A DNA stretch of 7,606 nucleotides from Candidatus Bathyarchaeota archaeon (GTDB lineage: Archaea; Thermoproteota; Bathyarchaeia; Bathyarchaeales; Bathycorpusculaceae): the NCBI GenBank assembly GCA_003601785.1, contig PIYA01000037.1, positions 1-7,606 on the forward strand, given 5' to 3'. A program made the translations under genes and the position numbers. The notes beneath the pieces were generated by a model. The model did no database searches, was not told the origin of the DNA, and worked only from the letters and a program-made list of their open reading frames with translations. Below, piece by piece: positions 1 through 6,274 of this stretch (the first letter of the stretch is position 1; the number at the start of each line of letters is the position of its first letter).

Positions 1-447
1 CCTACGCACTCCTAAGGCGATTTCAACGAATTCTCTCAGAGTAGAATTTGCGAATTCATAAGTTGGTTTTCCATATCTGATGCCGGGACACATAGGGTCT
101 GCATAAACGTATAACCTGTTTCCTCTATAACGATAGACGGCTTCGTCTGCGTATCCAAATTTCGGTTTGCTGAGAACCTTGAAAGGCCAGAGCTTGCAAG
201 CTTTCGGCTTCATGTGTTGGATTCCACATAGGTACATGTTTGAAAACTTGTAAAGAAATATGCATGAGCCGTCGCTTCTTCTTTTTATAAACAGTTTGTC
301 TAAGCCTGAAACAGTCTTGTCCACGCCGTAGTTTTTTACGATGTTTAACCATTCTTGAAAGTTTAAGACGACACTGTAGGCTCTGCAACACAAGCCGCAT
401 GCGGTGCATTTCCAGTCGGCAATACGCTGCCATGGAACGAACAGCAT
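1..447 (-). CDS. YkgJ-family CxxCxxCC cysteine-cluster protein (3' end cut by window)
   Basis: An open frame runs from ATG at 447 through 149 codons to the left edge without a stop, so the C-terminus is missing. Near the N-terminus it has W12-K-C14-T-A-C17-G-L-C20-C21, the CxxCxxCC signature of the YkgJ/PF03692 family, which is thought to bind zinc or an Fe-S cluster. Further family-like cysteines follow at C62 (GSC), C74, C84 in the KPKAC-KLWPF stretch, and C120 (MCPG). The KPxxCxxWPF segment is typical of the family and supports the call. There is no signal peptide or membrane segment. The start is the first ATG after an in-frame TGA at 468-466. A TTG at 462 is an alternative, and no good Shine-Dalgarno precedes either, so a short leader is possible. 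The gene begins 38 bases after the thioesterase stop. The biochemical role of the family is poorly known, and no substrate can be given. Confidence 0.88.
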   Translation of the reverse strand, partial: MLFVPWQRIADWKCTACGLCCRAYSVVLNFQEWLNIVKNYGVDKTVSGLDKLFIKRRSDGSCIFLYKFSNMYLCGIQHMKPKACKLWPFKVLSKPKFGYADEAVYRYRGNRLYVYADPMCPGIRYGKPTYEFANSTLREFVEIALGVRR

Positions 448-475
448 TTCGGTCGTGTCCAAAAATCAGAAAAGT

Positions 476-487
476 TCTTATAAAATC
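476..487 (-). promoter_or_regulatory. TATA-like box for the YkgJ-family gene
   Basis: Reading the minus strand, ATTTTATAAG lies across the stop codon of the thioesterase gene. A start about 25 bases downstream would fall near 455-460 and give a leader of roughly 10 bases, matching the absence of a Shine-Dalgarno before ATG 447. The same T-rich stretch (about 463-487) could also act as an archaeal U-rich terminator for the thioesterase transcript. Pattern only; read-through from upstream is equally possible. Confidence 0.3.
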
Positions 488-899
488 ATTCGCAAAACGG
501 CTTCAGTTTTTCCAAGAATTCCTTTGGAATCTGCACAGCTTTTCCCGTTCGTTTATCAGCGGCAACCATCACCACGTAACCGTTCGCTATCAGAGCCTCT
601 GATTCCTTGTTGAAAACCTTGAAGCTGTACTTGACGGATTTTTCCCTTATCTCCTCCACGGTTAACTCCACCTCAAGCAAATCATTGAATCTGGCAGGTC
701 TTTTATACTGGCAAAACGCTTCAACTCTTGGAAGCCATATTCCCCTTTCCATGGCGTCGTTGAAGCTGAAGCCTAAATGTCTGTAAAATTCCTCTTCTGT
801 TCTCTCGAAAAATTTGAAGTAGTTTGAAAAGTGCACAACTTGAGCCGCATCTGTATCTATCCATGAAACTCTGAAAGAAGTTTTGAAAGTAGGCGGCAT
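486..899 (-). CDS. Hot-dog fold acyl-CoA thioesterase, 4HBT/YbgC/FadM type
   Basis: This 137-residue protein matches the usual length of single-domain 4-hydroxybenzoyl-CoA thioesterase-like enzymes, which hydrolyse acyl-CoA thioesters in the cytoplasm. The N-terminal signature W13-I-D15-T-D17-A-A-Q-V-V-H-F-S-N26-Y27-F, followed by FFERTEEEF and a Leu-Gly, is the classic 4HBT active-site strand and helix. D15 aligns with the catalytic Asp of the Pseudomonas-type enzyme. Q20 stands where most members have Gly (DxAGxV), a small departure next to the active site. The centre (RVEAFCQYKRPARFNDLLEVEL) and the following EKSVKYSFKVF strand fit the rest of the fold. The ATG at 899 lies 6 bases after the methyltransferase stop, so the two are probably co-transcribed and translationally coupled; only a weak GGCTGATG precedes it. 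The acyl substrate cannot be read from sequence. Confidence 0.9.
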   Translation of the reverse strand: MPPTFKTSFRVSWIDTDAAQVVHFSNYFKFFERTEEEFYRHLGFSFNDAMERGIWLPRVEAFCQYKRPARFNDLLEVELTVEEIREKSVKYSFKVFNKESEALIANGYVVMVAADKRTGKAVQIPKEFLEKLKPFCE

Positions 900-905
900 A
901 CGTCA

Positions 906-1382
906 TCAGCCTTTTCTGTATAAATACAGTGTGTGAGATGGATATCCCAGCTTGGGATTTTCACAGAAATTTTTAACTTTAGCGGGTTTCCAGCCCACGA
1001 TTTCATAGTCGTGGGAAACCACACGGACTCCGGGTTTAAGTTCAGCCTCAAGCTTCGGCTTAATCTTTTCATTTGCACTTGTCGTCAGATACAGAAAGAC
1101 AACGTCAGCCGCGGATAGGTTCACGTTGAACATGTCACCGTTAACTATCGTCACTCTGTCTTGAAGCCCAAGTTCGTGGATGCTGCTTAACGCTCTTTTC
1201 GCCAAATCCTCCCTTAACTCAACTCCAACAGCTCTTGCACCAAAATCTTTCGCGGCCATAATAACCGCCCTACCGTCTCCGGAGCCTAAATCATACAGAA
1301 CCTCTCCAGGTTTCAGCTCGGCTAGAACAAGCATTTCGCGGACAACTGGAAGCGGGCTTGGAACGTATGGTGCTATGAACAG
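906..1382 (-). CDS. Class I SAM-dependent methyltransferase, FAM173/ATPSCKMT-like; 5' end uncertain
   Basis: The first in-frame ATG is at 1334, giving 142 residues, but the same frame stays open upstream and encodes IAPYVPSPLPVVRE. This matches the pre-motif (PYVPxxxxVVxxML) that precedes motif I in FAM173-type protein-lysine methyltransferases and their prokaryotic relatives. I therefore give a start at CTG 1382 (158 residues). In that numbering motif I is Y-D31-L-G-S-G-D-G37, the acidic residue after strand 2 is E55 (VGVE), the motif after strand 3 is NGD83, and the late SHDYEIVGWKP at 123-133 is also characteristic. GGAGG at 1393-1397 lies 10 bases before this CTG and 3 bases before an out-of-frame ATG at 1389. 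No Shine-Dalgarno precedes ATG 1334. Either CTG initiates, or a one-base indel in the A4 run (1386-1383) separates ATG 1389 from the body. FAM173 members methylate lysines, in mitochondria the ATP synthase c-subunit; the target here is unknown. Confidence 0.82.
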   Translation of the reverse strand: MFIAPYVPSPLPVVREMLVLAELKPGEVLYDLGSGDGRAVIMAAKDFGARAVGVELREDLAKRALSSIHELGLQDRVTIVNGDMFNVNLSAADVVFLYLTTSANEKIKPKLEAELKPGVRVVSHDYEIVGWKPAKVKNFCENPKLGYPSHTLYLYRKG

Positions 1383-1392
1383 TTTTCATCTG

Positions 1393-1397
1393 CCTCC
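1393..1397 (-). promoter_or_regulatory. Shine-Dalgarno GGAGG upstream of the methyltransferase
   Basis: The minus strand reads CGGAGGCAGATGAAAACTG. The GGAGG core is 3 bases before ATG 1389, closer than usual and in the wrong frame for the methyltransferase, and 10 bases before CTG 1382, which is in frame. It lies 58 bases before ATG 1334, so it cannot serve that codon. It is the main evidence that translation begins upstream of 1334. Confidence 0.55.
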
Positions 1398-1435
1398 GTT
1401 CAGCGGTCACTATTATGGTTTAACGAACGCGTTAT

Positions 1436-1452
1436 CTCTTTAAAGTTTTTCC
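1436..1452 (-). promoter_or_regulatory. Predicted archaeal promoter (BRE/TATA) of methyltransferase-thioesterase unit
   Basis: On the minus strand GGAAAAACTTTAAAGAG lies a few bases after the stop of the small Cys-rich gene. CTTTAAAG (1445-1438) can serve as TATA box and the preceding purine-rich GGAAAAA as BRE. A transcript starting about 25 bases downstream, near 1415, would carry the GGAGG at 1393-1397 in a leader of roughly 25-30 bases. Judged by motif and spacing only. Confidence 0.4.
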
Positions 1453-1458
1453 ACAAGA

Positions 1459-1782
1459 TTATGCAACGTAAGTTTCCTTTTTAGGAGTCGGTCTCCTAGC
1501 TTCTCCGCATTTCATACAGCTCTGCTTGCAGAGTTCAAGATATTTCTGCTCGTCTGTCAGAACGGCCTCTGCCGCTCGGCGGCAAAGATCACTAGGCTCT
1601 GCACATCCCCATTCTTTGCAGAGACCAGATATGTAGAGACACATGTCGTGGACATCTTGAGGCTCCAAAACAGCCCTGTTAGTCCGCACTAAGAGGCACA
1701 GTTCCCTTGCTAAGACGCATGTTCTAAGATATTTAAACTGGTTGAGAACTCGTTCACGCAGTTTTTTCCTACTTATCTCCAA
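1459..1782 (-). CDS. Small cysteine-rich helical protein, possibly Csp/DUF326-like
   Basis: This 107-residue soluble protein has nine cysteines (C22, 29, 48, 55, 60, 67, 85, 89, 92). Three pairs are spaced C-x6-C (22/29, 48/55, 60/67), and the C-terminus has C85-x3-C89-x2-C92. Between them the chain looks mostly helical, and i,i+7 spacing places each pair on one face of a helix. The stretch from LCRRAAEAVL to LCKQSCMKCGEA resembles the cysteine helices of DUF326/Csp four-helix copper-storage proteins in spacing and length. This is a weak similarity judged by eye, so function is unassigned. A basic tail (RRPTPKKE) follows. The start is TTG at 1782: an in-frame TAA lies just upstream, GGAGAG at 1791-1796 is 8 bases away, and the next Met is residue 47. 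It is separated by 97 bases from the helicase and by about 76 bases from the methyltransferase start, each gap with its own promoter-like box, so it may be transcribed alone. Confidence 0.72.
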   Translation of the reverse strand: MEISRKKLRERVLNQFKYLRTCVLARELCLLVRTNRAVLEPQDVHDMCLYISGLCKEWGCAEPSDLCRRAAEAVLTDEQKYLELCKQSCMKCGEARRPTPKKETYVA

Positions 1783-1790
1783 GCTTGTTT

Positions 1791-1796
1791 CTCTCC
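1791..1796 (-). promoter_or_regulatory. Shine-Dalgarno GGAGAG that fixes the TTG start of the Cys-rich gene
   Basis: The minus strand reads CTGGAGAGAAACAAGC followed by TTG. GGAGAG is 8 bases from the TTG at 1782, a normal distance, and no ATG or GTG in frame offers a better start. Confidence 0.6.
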
Positions 1797-1843
1797 AGCA
1801 AGATTAGATATAAGAGTGCTTACCCAGAATAGGGAAGCTGCCC

Positions 1844-1852
1844 ATTTAAAAG
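1844..1852 (-). promoter_or_regulatory. Predicted TATA box upstream of the Cys-rich gene
   Basis: In the 97-base gap after the helicase stop, the minus strand has ACAACTTTTAAATGG. TTTTAAAT at 1851-1844 fits an archaeal TATA element, with a start expected near 1820 and a leader of about 40 bases containing the GGAGAG. A second AT-rich run, CTTATATCTAA (about 1814-1804), is nearer the gene and would give an almost leaderless transcript. Which one is used cannot be told from sequence. Confidence 0.35.
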
Positions 1853-1876
1853 TTGTTATGTAATTTCGGTTACTAT

Positions 1877-4759
1877 CTACCAGAATCTTTTACTTATAGC
1901 CTTACGTTCAGCTTCAAGAACCAGCTCGTAAAACCTATCGGTTAGCCTATGCTCTTTCTGAAGAACCTCTTCAACGTCTGACGCGCGAACCCTTCTGGCA
2001 CACAAGGCTACGACAGCTGGTTTTCCGTATTTATCTATCAAACGAGCCGTCTGCAAAGCTTGCCTCCTCAGTTTTTCTTCGCTTTTAGTTAATTTTTCAC
2101 CTTTCTTCTCAATCAGCGGAAGAGCCTTCCTCTCCTCAACCCTCAGAAGACCTAACGCTGTGGAGCCGCACTTTGGACACTTAGGCCTGTCCGGTAACTC
2201 TCTGGCTTGCACCATCTCTATATAATCCCAACAATTTGTACAGACGAAAACCCGGGTTTCGTTCAACAGTCGCGCCTTTGCGGATTCTATGAGGACGGCG
2301 CGCATTCTTTCAGGTGGTATTAAATCCGTCTTCATGCTAACCCTTTCGATGCCAACACGAGCAACAGGAGTTGCATTCCCACCAGTGTCAATTTTCCGCA
2401 CTTCAATTTCACCCTCTCGAATCTTACGGAGAACATAAACAAGCCTTTCCAAGTTTAAATCCTTCGTGAAAACCTCTTTTAAAGCCTCTTCGAATATCGG
2501 GGTTCCCTCAAAACTTTTTATCAGCCTTTGGAGACTCACGTTGCTGAAGTCAACCCACTTTTTTAAAGCTCCGAAACGCCTCGCAACGTGAATTATTCTT
2601 CTCTTGAAAATTCCCGTTTTGACAGCTGCTCTTTTCAAGCTGTCTCTGACAGATTGGTCGGACATAGCTTTCATCTCGTTGAATAACATGAGCAGCTGGT
2701 CAGAATTTGCAGCTCCCATCGTTTGCACAAATATTCTGTAGGGATCGTGTTGAACCACAACACTGTACCCGATTTTTTCGGAGAGAAGCTGACCTATCAG
2801 CTGCGCCATGGCTCTGTTTGTAAGGGAACCGAAGTTTGCATGAATTATGACGAAATCCTCCCAGTCTTCGATGATTATCCGCTTATCTGTCGGAACCGGA
2901 AATCCAGATCGCACATGCTCAACAGTTTCAGCCAACGCACGTAAAATCGTGTCCTTATCAGAGGGATACTGCTCACTCAGTTCAGCGGCAATTTCCTCTG
3001 GTGGAAGCCTCTCCTTCATCTTCTCTTCAACAAAGCCTCTGATGCAGCCGACCTCTTGTGCAACCTCGAAGGGAACCGGAATTTCCTCACCTATCCAGCT
3101 GGGTATAGCCCCCGTTGGATCATCAACGGGTTTCACATGCACTTTTTCTCCTGAAACGTGGAGAATCCGCCATGGACTTCCTCTTATTATGAATTTTATC
3201 CCAGGTTTACCGTATTCAGCCATGAACGCTTCATCAAGTATACCAACGGCTGAATCGCTCGACTCGTCCACAACAAGGTACTGCTTTTCTTCAGGTATCA
3301 TAGATAGATTGCTAAAATAATACTCGAAAAGAGCCTTTGTTCTCCTAGGTTTTAACACAACCTCATCTTCGAAGGAAACCCAAGCCAGTCGTGGAAATCT
3401 CTCATGCATGTACCTCAGAATCTTTTCCACATCCTCTTTTGTCAGATCCCTGTACGGATAGGCGTTCTTGAATATCTCAAGGATTTCATCGAATTGCCAT
3501 CGTCTCCTCTTCAGCAGCAAACCAGCCATCTGATGCGTCAGAACATCGTAAGGTTTGTAGGGAATCTCAACCGGTTCAAGCTCCTCTCTTAAGGCCTTTT
3601 TTGCTATGGCTAAGGCTTCAAGAGTGTCATCTGAATCCATGGTGACTACTATTCCCTCGGCTATCCGTCCGATTCTGTGTCCGCTTCTTCCAACCCGCTG
3701 TATCAGCCTGGTGACTTGCCTTGGACTCATGTACTGAATCACCAAGTCTATTCTTCCAACATCTATACCTAACTCCAACGAACTCGTGCAGACAAGCCCT
3801 TTCAATTCACCGTTTTTTAACCCTCGTTCAGCGGCTATTCGAGAAGGTTTTGCAAGGGAGCCGTGGTGTATCGAGACTGGAAAATCCATGTCCCAAACCT
3901 TGAATCTGCTGGCTAAAACCTCCGATATAGCCCGTGTATTCGTGAACAAAAGCACGGATTTCCGTTCACTTATGTAGTTTCTTATCACCCGAAGCCTAGC
4001 AGCAACCTCCGGATGCGTATAAAGCTTTGAAGACAACCTAAAGTCCTCAGCTTCCGGCTTCGGAAAAACTATCTTCAACCGTATGGTTCTGCCGACGGGA
4101 ACCCTGACGATTTCAACATCTCTATCGTTTCCAACAAGAAACCTAGCCACCTTATCGGGGGTTCCGATAGTAGCAGATAAACCTATCACTTGAAAGTCTT
4201 TACCGATTATCCATCTCAGTCTCTCCAAAGCCAGAGAAAGCTGACTTCCACGCTTGCTGTCAGCCATCTCATGCACTTCATCGATTATCACCCAACGCAC
4301 ATGCTGTAGATGCCTCCGCATGATCCACCCTGGCAATATAGCCTGCAAAGTTTCTGGAGTTGTGATCAAAACGGTGGGTGGGCTTCTGGACTGCCTCGTC
4401 CTTTCCTTCGTTTCAGTGTCCCCGTGTCTAACAGCCAGCTTTATGTCTAAGTTGTTACACCACCATTCAAGCCTCTCAAGCATGTCTCTGTTCAAAGCCC
4501 TCAACGGCGTGATGTACAGAACCTTTATCCCCGGAACCCTCTGAGGTTCTTCCTGAAGAAGCATGCTTAAAACTGGAAGAAAGGCTGCTTCGGTTTTCCC
4601 GGTGGCGGTTGGCGAAATCAAAAGAACGTTTTTTCCTTCAAGAATCTTCGGTATAGCCTTCTGTTGCGGTTCCGTCGGTTTTGAGAAACCCCTCTTCTCA
4701 ATCAGTCTTCGAACTGGCTTAACAAGGAGGTCAAAAGCATTTTTCTGAGACTTCTTCAA
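1877..4759 (-). CDS. lhr: Lhr-type DEAD/DEAH superfamily 2 helicase (archaeal Lhr) with C-terminal Zn-ribbon
   Basis: This is a 960-residue ATP-dependent nucleic-acid helicase; Lhr proteins translocate on single strands and unwind DNA or RNA:DNA hybrids in repair and RNA metabolism. RecA domain 1 has the Q-motif region PTEPQQ (28-33), Walker A SPTATGKT (49-56), motif Ia TPLRALNRDM, DEVH (160-163) and SAT (195-197). RecA domain 2 has LLFTNTR (270-276), the motif V region TSSLELGID (325-333) and QRVGRSGHR (354-362). A winged-helix region (about 400-480) and a long Lhr-core region (about 490-830) follow. C840-x2-C843 and C861-x2-C864 form a Zn-ribbon, followed by a helical tail to 960. No helicase motif is missing. 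The start is TTG at 4759: an in-frame TAA lies three codons upstream, a weak GAAGG is 10 bases before it, and the next Met (66) lies past Walker A. DEVH, the QRVGRSGHR motif and the length favour Lhr over Hel308/Ski2; the archaeal subgroup is not assigned. Confidence 0.95.
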   Translation of the reverse strand: MKKSQKNAFDLLVKPVRRLIEKRGFSKPTEPQQKAIPKILEGKNVLLISPTATGKTEAAFLPVLSMLLQEEPQRVPGIKVLYITPLRALNRDMLERLEWWCNNLDIKLAVRHGDTETKERTRQSRSPPTVLITTPETLQAILPGWIMRRHLQHVRWVIIDEVHEMADSKRGSQLSLALERLRWIIGKDFQVIGLSATIGTPDKVARFLVGNDRDVEIVRVPVGRTIRLKIVFPKPEAEDFRLSSKLYTHPEVAARLRVIRNYISERKSVLLFTNTRAISEVLASRFKVWDMDFPVSIHHGSLAKPSRIAAERGLKNGELKGLVCTSSLELGIDVGRIDLVIQYMSPRQVTRLIQRVGRSGHRIGRIAEGIVVTMDSDDTLEALAIAKKALREELEPVEIPYKPYDVLTHQMAGLLLKRRRWQFDEILEIFKNAYPYRDLTKEDVEKILRYMHERFPRLAWVSFEDEVVLKPRRTKALFEYYFSNLSMIPEEKQYLVVDESSDSAVGILDEAFMAEYGKPGIKFIIRGSPWRILHVSGEKVHVKPVDDPTGAIPSWIGEEIPVPFEVAQEVGCIRGFVEEKMKERLPPEEIAAELSEQYPSDKDTILRALAETVEHVRSGFPVPTDKRIIIEDWEDFVIIHANFGSLTNRAMAQLIGQLLSEKIGYSVVVQHDPYRIFVQTMGAANSDQLLMLFNEMKAMSDQSVRDSLKRAAVKTGIFKRRIIHVARRFGALKKWVDFSNVSLQRLIKSFEGTPIFEEALKEVFTKDLNLERLVYVLRKIREGEIEVRKIDTGGNATPVARVGIERVSMKTDLIPPERMRAVLIESAKARLLNETRVFVCTNCWDYIEMVQARELPDRPKCPKCGSTALGLLRVEERKALPLIEKKGEKLTKSEEKLRRQALQTARLIDKYGKPAVVALCARRVRASDVEEVLQKEHRLTDRFYELVLEAERKAISKRFW

Positions 4760-4800
4760 ACTCTGTTAACCTTCGTGTCAAAAGGAATAGCGGAGAATCC

Positions 4801-4812
4801 TATGTAAAAGCA
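4801..4812 (-). promoter_or_regulatory. Predicted promoter of the helicase gene
   Basis: In the 98-base gap between tldE and the helicase, the minus strand reads TGCTTTTACATAGG. TTTTACATA resembles an archaeal TATA box, and a start about 26 bases downstream, near 4780, leaves a leader of about 20 bases containing GAAGG at 4770-4774. Together with the T-tract just upstream of it, this suggests the helicase is transcribed separately from tldD-tldE. Confidence 0.38.
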
Positions 4813-4827
4813 TTTTGGAAAACTTGA

Positions 4828-4845
4828 ACAAAGAGAAAAAGGAAT
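4828..4845 (-). terminator. T-rich tract after tldE, probable archaeal terminator
   Basis: Within about 30 bases of the tldE stop, the minus strand reads AATTCCTTTTTCTCTTTG. Archaeal RNA polymerase can terminate on U-rich tracts without a hairpin, and no stem is visible here. Its position between the tldE stop and the predicted helicase promoter fits that role. Confidence 0.4.
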
Positions 4846-4857
4846 TGTGGGTGTGGA

Positions 4858-6261
4858 TTAGTCTATTGGTGTGACGTGGGCTTTTGTTCGTATCATCGGC
4901 GTGTGAGCGTAGTCTCCCCAGCTTCCAGCCACTACAAGTTTATCGGAAACAGCATCCACGTTCTGCAATATCTTAAGCAAATTATCTAACAACCTAGATT
5001 TTCTTACCGCACCAGTTACCTCGCCGTTTTTAACGATGTATAATCCCATCCTCAGAATGCTTGTGAAGTCTCCACGTGTCGGATTTGTCAAACGTGTGTA
5101 ATGGAAACGTCTAACGAGTAAGCCTCGCTTCGTATCTTCCAATATTTCTTCTCGTTTCCACTTTCCAGGCTTGATATACGGGTTTCTAGGCAGTGGAATA
5201 GGCTCTCCATTGTAGTTCTTACCTGGAAAAGCGCTGACACCGACGGCGAAGGATACCCGAACAGCGTTTCCCGTTGTCTTCTTCTTTTCCATCGCCGCGT
5301 AGAAGCTGTCATAAACAAAACCCTTTAAAACACCCCTATTGATTATCACCCGTTTCTTTGAGGGTGTCCCTTCATCGTCTATTGGCGCGGAACCAACACC
5401 GTTGTGCATCAATGGGTCATCAATCAATGTCACTTGAGAGCTGGCAACTTTTTTGCCAATCTTATTTAGAAATAACGGATAGTAAAGCCTTGCAATCATG
5501 GGACTCACTAGCATGGCGGCATAACTTGTTATTTCTTGAGTTGGTTCATAATCCAAAAGCATCGTGTAGATACCTTCCTTTAATTTTTGAGTCTTAAGTC
5601 CTGAAACAGCCATTTCAGCGGCTTTTTCTCCGATTTCTTTAGGTTTCAACTCCTTGATGCTTCTTCCAGCAGTCGCCTCGGAACCCTCAGAAACTCTTCC
5701 GCGGTATTTGGCTGTCGCGTTTAGGCTAGCCTCAAAAAATGTCCCCACGTTTTTGGCTTTGACACCGTGAGTATTCAGAACCAGCGTCTCATAACTTACA
5801 ATGTTTAAGACGCCAGCGTTGTCTTTAACCTTTTTACTATAACTCATGGAAGCCTCAACCATTTCGTAAGCGCGTTCAACAGCTTTTTCCGGCTGAAGCT
5901 CAGCCAGTTTTTTACTGTATACCCCTGTGACTTTGGGTATTTTTCCAGGTTTTGGAAAGGAATATTTGAACGGCAACTTTCTAGCCTTTGACGCTGACGT
6001 AGCTGCGTCCACTAGTTTCTGGAGAGATTTTTTAGACAAGTCCGCGGTTGAACTGAAGCCTAGCATGTTTCCCTTAATAACCCTTAATCCTACACCTATA
6101 TCGTGTACACCTTTAGATTCAAAGACAGCATTGTTCACGAGCCGTATCGTCAAAACCTTGTTTGAAACAAGATAAGCCTCAGCCTCTTCAAGCCCCTTCT
6201 TCTCAGCAATCTTCAGAACGGTTTCCCCAGCTTCCCTTAACTTCGCTAAAACCGACGCCAT
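4858..6261 (-). CDS. pmbA: TldE/PmbA homologue, non-catalytic partner of the TldD/TldE peptidase
   Basis: This 467-residue protein is slightly longer than usual for TldE/PmbA and is a paralogue of the TldD next to it. Shared blocks include GVHDIGVGLRVIKGNMLGFSST near the N-terminus (about 51-72) and IDDP...GS.PIDDEGTPSKK...GVLKGFVYDS (about 280-319). In TldD these read YDDP...YLYDDEGVKAR...GVLKGHMHS. Aligning the LD at 236-237 with the LD before the TldD zinc site puts S246, Y247 and L251 where TldD has His, Glu and His. The whole protein has no cysteine, so the fourth key residue is missing too. This loss is normal for TldE, which forms a heteromer with TldD; in E. coli the pair processes microcin B17 and degrades CcdA. 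No signal peptide is seen. ATG at 6261 follows the tldD stop by one base, behind a strong Shine-Dalgarno, so the subunits are co-translated. The archaeal substrate is unknown. Confidence 0.93.
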   Translation of the reverse strand: MASVLAKLREAGETVLKIAEKKGLEEAEAYLVSNKVLTIRLVNNAVFESKGVHDIGVGLRVIKGNMLGFSSTADLSKKSLQKLVDAATSASKARKLPFKYSFPKPGKIPKVTGVYSKKLAELQPEKAVERAYEMVEASMSYSKKVKDNAGVLNIVSYETLVLNTHGVKAKNVGTFFEASLNATAKYRGRVSEGSEATAGRSIKELKPKEIGEKAAEMAVSGLKTQKLKEGIYTMLLDYEPTQEITSYAAMLVSPMIARLYYPLFLNKIGKKVASSQVTLIDDPLMHNGVGSAPIDDEGTPSKKRVIINRGVLKGFVYDSFYAAMEKKKTTGNAVRVSFAVGVSAFPGKNYNGEPIPLPRNPYIKPGKWKREEILEDTKRGLLVRRFHYTRLTNPTRGDFTSILRMGLYIVKNGEVTGAVRKSRLLDNLLKILQNVDAVSDKLVVAGSWGDYAHTPMIRTKAHVTPID

Positions 6262-6274
6262 ATCACCTCACCCC
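6262..6274 (-). promoter_or_regulatory. Double Shine-Dalgarno overlapping the tldD stop
   Basis: The minus strand reads GGGGTGAGGTGAT and then ATG of tldE. GGGGTGA sits 6 bases before the ATG, and GAGGTGAT, complementary to the 16S rRNA 3' end, abuts it. The TGA inside the second copy (6265-6263) is the tldD stop. Stop, ribosome site and start within 16 bases indicate tight translational coupling of the two subunits. Confidence 0.75.

Noticed and set aside
125..433. A 102-codon minus-strand frame overlapping the YkgJ-family gene
   Set aside because: Its product is Arg/Leu/Gln-rich low-information sequence, while the alternative frame from 447 carries the conserved CxxCxxCC and KPxxCxxWPF motifs.
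897..912. TGATGA resembling the C box of a C/D-box guide RNA
   Set aside because: It is the stop-start junction of two genes, and no matching D box or terminal stem is found nearby.
1498..1530. CX3CX2C in the Cys-rich protein, the spacing of the radical SAM cluster motif
   Set aside because: It is at the C-terminal end of a 107-residue protein with no room for the radical SAM barrel that must follow, and none of its glycine-rich motifs are present.
1815..1845. Short inverted repeat GGGCAGCTTCCC in the gap after the helicase
   Set aside because: Only three base pairs around a six-base loop and no T-run after it; too weak for a terminator or structured RNA.
2847..3320. A 157-codon open frame on the plus strand inside the helicase gene
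   Set aside because: It is antisense to a fully conserved helicase frame, its translation is Ser-rich with no recognisable motif, and it has no ribosome site or promoter of its own.
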